Under the pieces are notes generated by a model. It saw only the letters and a list, made by a program, of their open reading frames with translations, was not told the DNA's origin and did no database searches. From positions 1 to 34,583 of the forward strand of contig NZ_PSLG01000019.1 in assembly GCF_040289485.1 (NCBI RefSeq): a DNA stretch of 34,583 bases, written 5' to 3'. The DNA is from Thermoflexus sp040289485. GTDB taxonomy: Bacteria; Chloroflexota; Anaerolineae; Thermoflexales; Thermoflexaceae. The position numbers and the translations under genes are program-made. Below are positions 1 through 7,877 of the stretch, in pieces. The first letter of the stretch is position 1; each line of letters begins with the position of its first letter.

Positions 1-1933
1 AGAGGGGCTGGCAGGCGCGAGGTTCCCCTTCCACGTCGATGTGGGTGAGGGCCAGACCGGGCCAGCGGACCAGCGGCGGCTTCTCCCAGCGAGGATCTCG
101 ATAGGGCCTCTGCGGCGGGCCCATGTCCACCGGATCCAGGCGAGCGTCCAGCCAGACCGTCCCCGCTCTATACACCACCAGGCGCGGGACATACCGGCCT
201 GGCGGGGCGCCGACCTGGGCCTGGACCGTGTAACGGGTGAGCCAGGTGCGGGGCCACGGCCAGCGGGCGGTGTCCCACGTCTCCCCGCCCAGCGCCCCAT
301 CCCACTGGCCCCACAGCGTCCCGTCTGCCCATTCCAGCCGCAGGGAGGCCCGCAACCCGGAGGGAAGCGGCCCCACGATCCGCCATCCTGCGATCACCGG
401 CAGCGGCTGGTCGATGGGTCGCTGGCCGCCGGGAAGGCCGTAGCCCAGCCAGACCAGGTGGGATCCAAGGGGCTGGCCGGGGTGCCCGAACAGCGCGGCG
501 GGATCGGAAGGGAGGGGGCGGAAGGCCCCCCAGACGAAATGGCGGACCCGAATCCCGCCGGCGAAGGTCAGCGTCTCGATCTCGTCCCCGATCCAGTCCA
601 GCGCGGCGGCGACCACCTGGGCGGGGTCGTTGATCTCGTCCCCCCACTGGACCAGCCAGGCCCCAGAGCGGCCGGCCAGATGGGCGTTGAGGATCGGCGC
701 CACCGTCTCGTAATCCAGCACGTGCCGGACGTCCACGACCGGGTCGGCCGGCAGCGGCAGCGGCAGGCTGGAGCGGGCATAAACCTGATAGGCCGGGAGG
801 GCGAAGCCGCTGACCAGCACCACAGCCTCCTGGGGGCCCCGGCGGGCCTCGACGGCTGCCACGGCCCCCCGCCAGTCGTCCTTGATCCGCTCGGGCCGGC
901 CCAGGATCCCGGCCAGGGGCGGGCCCACCAGCAGGGCCCAGGCCAGGATCCCCACCACCATGGGGAAGAGGCGTCCCCCTCGAAATCCATCGCCGCCGCC
1001 CACGCCCACTGCCAGCCAGATCGGGATTGTCACGCCGATGAAGTAGTGGACGTGGAATTTGGGGTTGAAGTAGAGCAGCCCCAGCCCGATGGCCAGTGGC
1101 AGGAGGCCTGTGAGCAGCAACAGGCGCCAGACCTCGGACCGGCGCCCGCCGTAAAGCAGCCCGGCCATCGCCACCAGCGCCCCCGCGATCATGCCCGGGG
1201 CCCACGGCAGCCCCTCGGGGAGGAGATACCCGGCCATCGGGGCCTGAAGGCCTTGGGCCTTCCCCAGATCGATGAGGGCGCGGAGAAGATCCAGGCGCCC
1301 GGCCCAGAAGGCCCCTTGGGTCCGGCCCACCCACCACGCGTGCAGCGCCCCCGGGATCGCGGCCAGCGCCAATCCCAGCGCCCCGCGCCGCCCGACGGGA
1401 CCCTGCCGGACCAGAAGGGCCAGCAGGCCGGGGAGCATCCAAAGCATCGCATAATGCGTGTAGACGCCGGCGAGGGCCGCCATGGTCGCTCCGACAGGGC
1501 AGCGCCGGACCAGGCCCCACAGGGACAGGGCGGTCCACATCCCCAGGAGCGCATACATCCGGGCCTCCCGGGACTCCCAGATCCAGAAGGGCAGTGTGGC
1601 CCCCAGTCCCCATGCGATCCGCCCCGCGGTCCGGGAGCCGCTCAGGCGCGCGGCCATGGCCCCCAGGATGGCAACCGTGAGCGTCCCGGCCATCACCGAG
1701 GGGAACCGCACGGCGAAAGCGGTGGAGCCGGCGAGGCCCATCCAGAGCCGGAGGATCAGGTGGAAGAGAGGGGGATGGGCCTCCAGGGGCTGCCAGACAG
1801 CCCCGCGGGCCAGGACTACGCTGAAGGCCTCGTCATACCACAGACTGGGCCGGTCCAGGCGCCAGACCCGCAGGGCGAAGGCCGCGCCCAACAGCAGCCA
1901 ATCAGGGAAGCGCACGGAGCGGGGGATCCTCAA
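1..1933 (-). CDS. GT39-like membrane glycosyltransferase, 3' end outside window
   Basis: At least 644 residues are visible and the frame is still open at the window edge, so the C-terminus is missing. The start is TTG at 1933: it overlaps the stop of the upstream gene (TTGA) and has GGGAGG five bases before it. Near the N-terminus, RPSLWYDEAFSVV followed by EAHPPLFHLILRLW matches the first extracytoplasmic loop of the GT-C/GT39 (ArnT/PMT-like) family, whose acidic pair binds the lipid-phosphate sugar donor. Many hydrophobic stretches follow through about residue 330, and the remainder is a soluble, probably extracytoplasmic domain. The family moves sugars from polyprenyl-phosphate donors to lipids or proteins at the membrane. 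The acceptor here is unknown. It follows a GT4 gene, which suggests a shared glycan pathway. Open frames on the opposite strand here are shadows. Confidence 0.85.
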   Translation of the reverse strand, partial: MRIPRSVRFPDWLLLGAAFALRVWRLDRPSLWYDEAFSVVLARGAVWQPLEAHPPLFHLILRLWMGLAGSTAFAVRFPSVMAGTLTVAILGAMAARLSGSRTAGRIAWGLGATLPFWIWESREARMYALLGMWTALSLWGLVRRCPVGATMAALAGVYTHYAMLWMLPGLLALLVRQGPVGRRGALGLALAAIPGALHAWWVGRTQGAFWAGRLDLLRALIDLGKAQGLQAPMAGYLLPEGLPWAPGMIAGALVAMAGLLYGGRRSEVWRLLLLTGLLPLAIGLGLLYFNPKFHVHYFIGVTIPIWLAVGVGGGDGFRGGRLFPMVVGILAWALLVGPPLAGILGRPERIKDDWRGAVAAVEARRGPQEAVVLVSGFALPAYQVYARSSLPLPLPADPVVDVRHVLDYETVAPILNAHLAGRSGAWLVQWGDEINDPAQVVAAALDWIGDEIETLTFAGGIRVRHFVWGAFRPLPSDPAALFGHPGQPLGSHLVWLGYGLPGGQRPIDQPLPVIAGWRIVGPLPSGLRASLRLEWADGTLWGQWDGALGGETWDTARWPWPRTWLTRYTVQAQVGAPPGRYVPRLVVYRAGTVWLDARLDPVDMGPPQRPYRDPRWEKPPLVRWPGLALTHIDVEGEPRACQPL

Positions 1934-3096
1934 CGGGGCCTCCCGCGGCGCAGGGTCTCCACCACCGCCTCGACCTGGGCCGCGATCCGGTCCCAGGTGA
2001 AGGCCCGGGCCAGGGCCTGCGCCCCAGCCTCCAGGCGGGCGCGCAACGCGGCGTCCTCCAGGACCTCCCGCAAGGCGGAGGCCAGCGCCTGGGGGTCTTC
2101 CGGTGGCACCAGGCGCGCATGCTCCCCGTCCTGGAGCTCCGGGAGGGGCGCCCGGGGGAAGGTGGTGACCACGGCCCGTCCGTGGGCCAGGGCGGCCATC
2201 AGCGTCCCCCGGCGGAAGGAGGCCCCGTCCCGGTAGGGCAGGGCGCAAACGTCCACCGCGGCGAAGGCCATGGAGACCTCGGCGGGAGATCGATAGCCGG
2301 TCTCCCACACGCGGTCCGCCAAGCCCACCGCGACGATCCGACGGCGACAGGCGTGGGCATAAGCCGCCTGGGAGGGATCGCTGGGAGACACCGCCGCCCC
2401 AATGTGCACCAGGCCCACCGACAGCCCCTCGGCAGCCAGGCGGGCCAGCGCCTCCAGCAACACATCGAAGCCTTTCGATGGGTGGAGGAAGCCGAAGAAC
2501 CCCACCAGCGGGCGGTCGAGGGGGAGCCCCAGGTGGCGGCGAGCTTCCGCAGCCTCCGGGAGCGGATCCGGTGGGGCGATGTTGCTGCCGATGGGGATGC
2601 GCCATAGCGGGCGGATCCCGGCGGAGCGGAGGGTGGCTTCGTCCTCGTGGTTGGTAACGATCACACCGTCGGCGCGGCGGGCCAGGAAGCGCACGCTCCA
2701 CGCCCGCAGGGGGCCGGCTTTGGGGAAAAGGTAAGGCACCCGCAGGTCGTGGAAGGTGACCACCACCGGGGTCGGGCCGAGCCAGAGGCGGGCGACAAGG
2801 GGCCACAGGTGGATGGATCCGCCCAGCCCGTAGGCGGCGGCCTGATACTGGAGAAGCACCGCGTCCGGCCGCCAGGGACGTAGGGAGCGGCCGAGATCCC
2901 GCCATGCCGACGGATCCCAACGGCGGACCACGCGGTAGACGGGGACTGGTGAATCCGCATCTCCCGCGCTGCGGCGATCGGTCCAGACGGCGACGGTGTG
3001 GCCGCGGGCCTGGAGGGCGCGGGCCAGTTCACGGGTGTAGTCCCCCACCCCGCCGGGCAGAGGCGGATATTCGCCGGTGATCAGGGCCAACCGCAT
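1930..3096 (-). CDS. GT4-family glycosyltransferase
   Basis: 388 residues with the GT-B architecture of family 4. The N-terminal Rossmann domain opens with MRLALITGEYPPLPGGVGDY, where the glycine-rich loop sits over the acceptor site. The second domain starts near residue 190 (PLVGFFGFLHPSKGFDVLLEA), the usual donor-binding half. The family transfers a sugar from a nucleotide-sugar in the cytoplasm. An oddity is that the usual E-x7-E motif is replaced by FRRGTLMAALAHGRAVVTT, which lacks both glutamates; from memory, a subgroup of GT4 enzymes has this form. The gene starts 23 bases after the mutS stop and overlaps the next gene by four bases, so it is probably co-transcribed. The donor and acceptor cannot be read from sequence. 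Confidence 0.88.
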   Translation of the reverse strand: MRLALITGEYPPLPGGVGDYTRELARALQARGHTVAVWTDRRSAGDADSPVPVYRVVRRWDPSAWRDLGRSLRPWRPDAVLLQYQAAAYGLGGSIHLWPLVARLWLGPTPVVVTFHDLRVPYLFPKAGPLRAWSVRFLARRADGVIVTNHEDEATLRSAGIRPLWRIPIGSNIAPPDPLPEAAEARRHLGLPLDRPLVGFFGFLHPSKGFDVLLEALARLAAEGLSVGLVHIGAAVSPSDPSQAAYAHACRRRIVAVGLADRVWETGYRSPAEVSMAFAAVDVCALPYRDGASFRRGTLMAALAHGRAVVTTFPRAPLPELQDGEHARLVPPEDPQALASALREVLEDAALRARLEAGAQALARAFTWDRIAAQVEAVVETLRRGRPR

Positions 3097-3119
3097 CGTG
3101 CGCTTCTTCGCTCAGGCCC

Positions 3120-5751
3120 TCAAAGGGATGCACCGCCCGCCCGGAGGCGTTCCCGGAGCCGGGCCTGCAGGTCGTTCAGGGCCAGGAGAGCCTGCAACGG
3201 GGTCATGTTCAGCAGGTCCATCTGGAGCAGCTCCTGAAGCAATCCGCGGACCTCCATCGGCGCAACCGCCTCGGGCGGGACCAGGGGCGGGTCCGGCCGG
3301 AGGGCGGGCAGCGGGGAGGGGCTCCCCTGGCCCTCCAGGGTCTCGAGGATCTGGCGGGCCCGCCGGATCACCCGCTCGGGCAGGCCGGCCAGCCGGGCGA
3401 CATGGATGCCGTAGGATTTGTCCGCTGCCCCCGGCACCACCCGGCGCAAGAACACCACCTGATCGCCCACCTCCCGCACCGCCATGGTCAGGTTGCAGGC
3501 CGCCTCCAGGTGCCCGGCCAGGCGGGTCAGTTCATGATAATGGGTGGCGAACAGGGTCCGCGCCTGCACCTCGTCGTGGAGGGCCTCGGCCACCGCCCAG
3601 GCCAGGCTCATGCCATCGAAGGTGCTGGTGCCCCGCCCCACCTCGTCCAAGATCACCAGGGAGCGCGGGGTGGCGTGGTGCAGGATGTAGGCGGTCTCCA
3701 TCATCTCGGCCATGAAGGTGGAGATGCCCGCCGTGATGTCGTCGCTGGCCCCCACCCGGGCGAAGATGCGGTCGGCGATGCCGATGCGGGCCGAGCGGGC
3801 GGGGACGAAGGAGCCCATCTGGGCCATCAGGGTGATCAGGGCCACCTGGCGGATGTAGACGGACTTGCCGCTCAGGTTGGGGCCCGTGAGGATGATCAGG
3901 CGCCGCGCGGCGCTGAGGTCGGTGTCGTTGGGGACGAAGGCCTCGCCGGGCGGTAGGAACCGCTCAACCATCGGGTGCCGGCCCTCTCGGATCTCGATGA
4001 CGTCGCTCTCCTCCACTGCCGGCCGCGTGTAGCCGTAGCGCGCGGCGGCCTCCGCCAGGGCCTGGTAGACGTCCAGTTCCGCCAGATGGCGGGCCACCCC
4101 TTGCAGCCGCTCGATGTGCTCGGCCACCTTCCCCCGCACCTCCACGAAGAGTTCGTATTCGAGATCCTCGATCCGCTCCTGGGTGGCCAGGATCTCCGTC
4201 TCCCGGGCCTTCAGTTCGGGGGTGACGAAGCGCTCGGCGTGGGTGATGGTCGCCCGCCGCTCGTAATCCGGAGGCACCTGGTGGGCCTTCGAGCGCGGCA
4301 CCTCGATGAAGAAGCCGAAGATCTCATTGTAGCGGATGCGCAGGCTGTCGATGCCGGTGCGGACCCGCTCCCGCTGCTCGAGTTCGGCCAGCCAGCGCCG
4401 GCCGGCCTCCTCTGCCTGCCGCAGCCGGTCGAGCCCCTCGTGATAGCCCGGTTTGATCAGCCCGCCCTCCCGCAGGAGGATCGGCGGGTCCTCCACGATG
4501 GCCCGGTCGATCAGGGCCACCACCTCCCCGCAGGGATCCAGTTCGTCCCGAAGGGTTTGCAAGCGGGCGGACCGCGCCCAAAGCAGCCGGCTCCGGATCT
4601 GGGGGATGCGCTGGAGGGTCCGCTTGAGGGCCACCAGGTCCCGGGCGTTGGCGTTGCCGAAGCCGATGCGGCCCACCAGCCGCTCGACGTCGTAGAGCCC
4701 GTCCAGCAGCCGCCGCAGGTCCTGGCGCAGCAGCGCGTCCTGCCTCAGTTCCTCCACCACGTCCAGCCGCGCCTGGATGGCCGCCACGTCCACAAGGGGC
4801 TGGAGCAGCCAGCGGCGCAGCAGGCGCGCCCCCATCGCCGTCACCGTGTGGTTGAGGACAGAGAAGAGGCTCCCCCCGCCGTTCCCGCAAGGTCTCGGTC
4901 AGCTCGAGGTTGCGGCGGGTGATCGGGTCCAGGCCCATATAGGCCTCCCGGTGGTAGGTGCTCAGGCGGCGGAGATGGCGCAGGTCGGAGATCTGGGAGG
5001 CCTTCACGTAGTGGAGGGCGGCGCCGGCGGCGGCGACCGCCCAGGGCAGCCCCTCGCACCCGAAGGGCTGCAGGGAGGCCACCTGAAAGTGCTCCAGGAG
5101 GCAGCGGCGGGCCCGCTCCGGATCGAAGGCCGCGTCGGCCACCGGGGAGACGCGGACGGTGCGTTCGCCCTTCAGGCGGGCCACCCACGCCTCGTCCCGG
5201 GCGCGGGACTCCGGGAGCACCAGTTCGCTCGGGCTCAGGCGGGCCAGTTCCTCCAGAAGGGCGGCCTCCGCCTCAGGCCCCTCCAGTTGCGTGGTGAAGA
5301 ACTCGCCGGTGGAGAGGTCCAGGGCCGCCAGCCCGAAGGACCGGCCGTCGGGGGCAGGGGCCACCGTCGCCAGGTAGTTCTCCAGTCGATCCCGCAGCAG
5401 GGCCTCCTCCACCACCGTCCCCGGCGTGATCACCCGCACGACGTCCCGTTTCACCAGCCGCCGGACCTTCTTCGGGTCCTCCAGTTGCTCGACGACGGCG
5501 ACCTTGTAGCCTTTGGCGATCAGTTTGCCGATGTAGGAGGTGACGTGATGGGCGGGCACCCCGGCCATGGGGAGGCGGACGTCCTTGGAGAAGGCGCGGG
5601 AGGTGAGGGCCAGTTCCAGTTCGCGGGCGGCGATGCGGGCGTCCTCCTCGAACATCTCGTAGAAATCGCCCAGGCGGAACATCACGATGGCGTCGGGGAA
5701 ACGCGCCTTGATCCGTCGGTATTGGGCCAGCATCGGTGTCTCCGGAGCCAT
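3120..5751 (-). pseudogene. mutS: DNA mismatch repair protein MutS, frameshifted
   Basis: MutS recognises mismatches and uses ATP to start repair. The reading frame is split. The N-terminal part (from ATG 5751, preceded by GGAGGGAGAGGG) holds the mismatch-reading FYE motif (RLGDFYEMF), the connector, and the start of the lever domain as far as LELTETLRER. The frame then changes near 4872-4877 (six C on the plus strand), and the C-terminal part continues with SLFSVLNHTVTAMGARLL. That part carries Walker A GPNLSGKS (about residue 623), Walker B LVILDEVGRGTSTFDG and the switch motif ATHYHEL. Removing one G from the G6 run restores an 876-residue protein, a normal MutS length, with LRERRGSLFSVL at the join. 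All other motifs are intact, so a sequencing error, a recent mutation and a slippery variable tract are all possible. An alternative ATG at 5784 lacks a good ribosome site. Confidence 0.9.
4872..4877 (-). other. Homopolymer at the mutS frameshift
   Basis: Six consecutive G on the coding strand (C6 on plus). Upstream codons read LRERRG and downstream codons read SLFSVLNHT in the next frame. Five G would join them in one frame. The frame change cannot be placed more exactly than this run and its immediate flanks. Confidence 0.8.
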
Positions 5752-5799
5752 CCCTCTCCCTCCCTGGGCCTTTCTATAAGCCATTGTGGGCCCATGGGT

Positions 5800-5824
5800 C
5801 CCCCTGTGGCAAATCCGCAGGGGG
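5800..5824. other. Hairpin between the transglycosylase gene and mutS
   Basis: Inverted repeat CCCCCTG/CAGGGGG with an 11-base loop, in the 85-base gap upstream of mutS. There is no T-run after it on the minus strand, so it is not a standard intrinsic terminator. It could slow transcription or stabilise a processed mRNA end. I see no convincing promoter for mutS in this gap. Confidence 0.4.
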
Positions 5825-5836
5825 AAAAGGTAGGGG

Positions 5837-6547
5837 TCAGCGGCGGGGGGCGCTCGGGGTCCCTATTTGTGGGGTGCCCCTCCGCTGGGCCGCCTGGGCA
5901 CAGAGGCGGCGGCCGCCGGCCGCCAACCACTCGCGCAGCCGCGCGCTGTCGGCACGCCCCTGGCGGGCGTCCGCGTAGATCCCGACGCCCCAGTAGACAT
6001 ATCGCCGGGTCTCCGCCGACCAGCGATCCGGCCGGCCGATCACCGCGTGCCCGCCGTTGTAACCCGCCAGCGCCTGGGCCACGTCGCCTCCCGCCCGCCG
6101 CAAGGCTTCCGCCAGGTAGGCCAGCCCCGCCCGGACGTTGGTCTCCGGATCCAGGGGGTCCTCCCCGGCGCCGAAGTGGAAGGGCATGACCTGGAAAAGG
6201 CCCAGGGCGCCGCTGGTCGAGCGGGCCTCGGGATCCCCGCACGATTCGATCTGCATGACCGTGGCCACCAGGTTGGGATCCAGGTCGAAGGCGCGCGCCC
6301 AGGCCAAAATCTTCCCCGACCAACGCTGGACCTCCGGGGTGAACAGGGGGGCCAAGGGGGTCTGCGCGCCGGCGGCCGCCGACGGAGGCGGGGCCGGGGC
6401 ACCCCGACCCCGATCGGCGATCGGCTCAAGGGCCGGCAGGGCGATGGCCACCACCCGGGCCAGCGGGACCAGCACCAGCGCCGCGATCACGAGCACGCCG
6501 AAGGGAAGGCCTCGGGTGATCCAGCGCTGGGCGTGAAGGGCCAGCAT
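5837..6547 (-). CDS. Membrane-anchored lytic transglycosylase (SLT domain)
   Basis: 236 residues. A hydrophobic segment at about residues 13-38 (signal anchor) is followed by a proline/alanine linker and an SLT-type lysozyme-like domain from about residue 75. The catalytic glutamate is in VMQIESCGDP (Glu101), followed by SGALGLFQVMPFHFG, the NVRAGLAYL helix and QALAGYNGGH, all standard in family 1 transglycosylases. It should cleave peptidoglycan glycan strands on the outer face of the membrane. The ATG has GGAGG six bases upstream. It lies 15 bases after a membrane-protein gene and 85 before mutS. The last residues (AQRRGTPQIGTPSAP) are encoded by a short palindromic repeat also found in the upstream gene, so the tail is probably not functional protein sequence. 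Confidence 0.87.
   Translation of the reverse strand: MLALHAQRWITRGLPFGVLVIAALVLVPLARVVAIALPALEPIADRGRGAPAPPPSAAAGAQTPLAPLFTPEVQRWSGKILAWARAFDLDPNLVATVMQIESCGDPEARSTSGALGLFQVMPFHFGAGEDPLDPETNVRAGLAYLAEALRRAGGDVAQALAGYNGGHAVIGRPDRWSAETRRYVYWGVGIYADARQGRADSARLREWLAAGGRRLCAQAAQRRGTPQIGTPSAPRR
5854..5887. repeat. Palindromic miniature repeat, copy A
   Basis: Core TCGGGGT then GCCCCTCCGCTG, separated by a 15-base insert that itself ends in GGGGT. It lies inside the 3' end of the transglycosylase gene and encodes part of AQRRGTPQIGTP. See copies at 7173-7222 and 7564-7581. Confidence 0.55.
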
Positions 6548-6562
6548 CGATGTCCTCCGGGC

Positions 6563-7303
6563 TTACCGCGCGGTCCGGCGGGCCGCCTCCTCCCGGGCCC
6601 GCTCCACCTCCTCTGGCGTGATCAGGCGGGGCCGGGCCGGCTCGGAGGCGGCGGGGCCCTTGGCCGCCTCCTCCACCTGGCCCGCCGCCCACGCTCGGAC
6701 CTGATCGACCATGCGGCCCAGGAAGGGCCGCCACAGGCCCATCAGGGTGCTCACCAGCAGCACCCGCCCGGTCCACACCACGAAGGCCACGGCGGTGGGG
6801 ATGTAGGGGGTCAGCGCGAGCAGGGGCGCAGCCCGCTGGGCGCCCGCCATGGGGCTGGCCATCAGCGCCCAGGCCACCGCCCACCACTTGAGCAGGGCGT
6901 TGGCCCCCGAGGCCAGCAGCCAGGCCACCAGCACATACCAGAACCCGGGCTTTCCCCGCTCGTCCGGGATGGACAGGTACAGCAACCCCGAGAGATCCAT
7001 CAGCCACAACCCCAGCGCCAGCAGCGTCGCCCACGAGAGCCCGTCGGCCATGAGATTCCCGAAAAGCACAGCCAGGGCATACTGGGAGGCGGCGTAGTTG
7101 AACCACTCCAGGGCCAGCCACCCTCCCGCCATCATCAGTCCCACCCCCAGCGCCAGCAGGGACACCGTCCGCTTCGGGGTCCCCCCAAAGTCCAAAGGAC
7201 TTTGGGGGGTGCCCCTCCGCTGCGCCTCGATCTCCTCGGCCGGCCGCGGTCCCGGCGGGGCCGGGCCCTCCGGCCGGGCCGCGATCCATCCGCGCCAGGC
7301 CAT
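6563..7303 (-). CDS. Predicted multi-pass membrane protein of unknown function
   Basis: 246 residues that I do not recognise. About four or five hydrophobic segments lie between residues 48 and 185 (for example TVSLLALGVGLMMAGGWLAL and FWYVLVAWLLASGANALL). A charged C-terminal tail follows (about residues 190-246), with helix-forming runs such as ITPEEVERAREEAARR. The N-terminal cytoplasmic-type segment contains AQRRGTPQSPLDFGGTPK, encoded by a palindromic miniature repeat. The start is ATG 7303, with AAGGAGG five bases before it. It is the first gene after a strong promoter with a LexA-like palindrome and is followed after 15 bases by the lytic transglycosylase gene. It may work with that enzyme at the envelope; this is inference from position only. 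Confidence 0.75.
   Translation of the reverse strand: MAWRGWIAARPEGPAPPGPRPAEEIEAQRRGTPQSPLDFGGTPKRTVSLLALGVGLMMAGGWLALEWFNYAASQYALAVLFGNLMADGLSWATLLALGLWLMDLSGLLYLSIPDERGKPGFWYVLVAWLLASGANALLKWWAVAWALMASPMAGAQRAAPLLALTPYIPTAVAFVVWTGRVLLVSTLMGLWRPFLGRMVDQVRAWAAGQVEEAAKGPAASEPARPRLITPEEVERAREEAARRTAR
7173..7222. repeat. Palindromic miniature repeat, copy B
   Basis: Core TTCGGGGT and GCCCCTCCGCTG, separated by a 30-base insert. The insert is a near-perfect hairpin (CCCCCCAAAGTCC, AAA, GGACTTTGGGGGG). It is in frame within the N-terminal coding region of the membrane protein. Insert length is a multiple of three. Confidence 0.6.
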
Positions 7304-7313
7304 GGGGACCTCC

Positions 7314-7331
7314 TTAGAACAAATGTTCTAA
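7314..7331. promoter_or_regulatory. LexA-like operator
   Basis: TTAGAACAAATGTTCTAA is palindromic at 16 of 18 positions and contains GAAC-N4-GTTC, the LexA (SOS) box form known from Bacillus and actinobacteria. It starts just after the predicted transcription start and abuts the ribosome-binding site of the membrane-protein gene. A bound repressor would block initiation or early elongation. Assignment to LexA is by motif only; no lexA gene is in the window. Confidence 0.6.
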
Positions 7332-7342
7332 TCCGCAGACCC

Positions 7343-7372
7343 ATCTTAACACCGGCGGGGCGGGGCTGTCAA
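7343..7372 (-). promoter_or_regulatory. Sigma-70-type promoter of the membrane protein/transglycosylase/mutS operon
   Basis: A perfect -35 TTGACA (7367-7372) and a -10 TAAGAT (7343-7348), with an 18-base spacer. The predicted start point falls just before the LexA-like palindrome at 7314-7331. Confidence 0.7.
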
Positions 7373-7413
7373 GAACCCGCATCAGGGGTCAGGGCGGAAT
7401 GGGGGGCACCCCT

Positions 7414-7701
7414 TCACAGCCCCCTGAGGGCCTCGGCCCAGGGGGCCAACCGGGCGGCCTCCTCGGGGGTGGTCGGCGCCACGCCCTCCAGCCGTTCCGG
7501 GGGCCACAGGAGGGGCTGGCCGCAGAACGGGCAGAGGGGGGAGACGCTGCTCTCCACGAACCGTTCGGGGTGCCCCTCCGCGCCGGCGACGATCCAGAAG
7601 GCGATCTCCCCCGGGACCGCCGCGCGTTGCACCTGCAGCCCCTCGTGACCCCGGCATGCCCGGTCGTCGCAGAAGAGCACGGCCATCGTTCCCTCGTCCA
7701 T
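7414..7701 (-). CDS. Small protein with a possible zinc ribbon, unknown function
   Basis: 95 residues from ATG 7701 (GGGAGCGG upstream); an internal ATG at 7686 (MAVLFCDD) is also possible. Two cysteine pairs, LFCDDRAC near the N-terminus and PLCPFCGQPL near residue 60, could bind one zinc ion. CPFCG is a typical zinc knuckle. Third codon positions are strongly G/C, supporting real coding. Part of the coding sequence (GAEGHPERF) is encoded by copy C of the palindromic repeat, read in a different frame from copies A and B. It lies upstream of the mutS operon on the same strand, separated from it by the operon promoter. No family is recognised. Confidence 0.6.
   Translation of the reverse strand: MDEGTMAVLFCDDRACRGHEGLQVQRAAVPGEIAFWIVAGAEGHPERFVESSVSPLCPFCGQPLLWPPERLEGVAPTTPEEAARLAPWAEALRGL
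7564..7581. repeat. Palindromic miniature repeat, copy C (no insert)
   Basis: TTCGGGGTGCCCCTCCGC, the uninterrupted form of the core seen in copies A and B. The inserts in A and B lie exactly between GGGGT and GCCCC of this sequence. Confidence 0.5.
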
Positions 7702-7819
7702 CACCGCTCCCGAAGCAGGGGCGCAACAGACTGCCCCCACCGTCCAATCTCCCCCCATTGTCGGCCCGGGCCCCGAGCCTGTCCACTTTTCCCCTTCGCC
7801 GGAGGTGGGCGTGGCGTGT

Positions 7820-7825
7820 TAGAAT
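7820..7825 (+). promoter_or_regulatory. Candidate -10 for the acetyltransferase operon
   Basis: TAGAAT in the only slightly AT-rich spot upstream of the gene. The -35 is weak (TTCGCC at 7795-7800, 19-base spacer). Confidence 0.4.
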
Positions 7826-7877
7826 CACAAGAGGCCCGGTGGATCCAGAGGCCGCCAGCGTGGCGAGGGGGCCGGGG

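Noticed and set aside
168..1613. A 481-codon open frame on the minus strand
   Set aside because: It is in a different frame from the real GT39-like protein, which has conserved motifs and transmembrane segments through the same region.
41..2236. A 731-codon open frame on the plus strand
   Set aside because: Antisense to the GT39-like gene, with a Pro/Gly/Arg/Gln-rich composition typical of shadow frames in GC-rich DNA and no recognisable domain.
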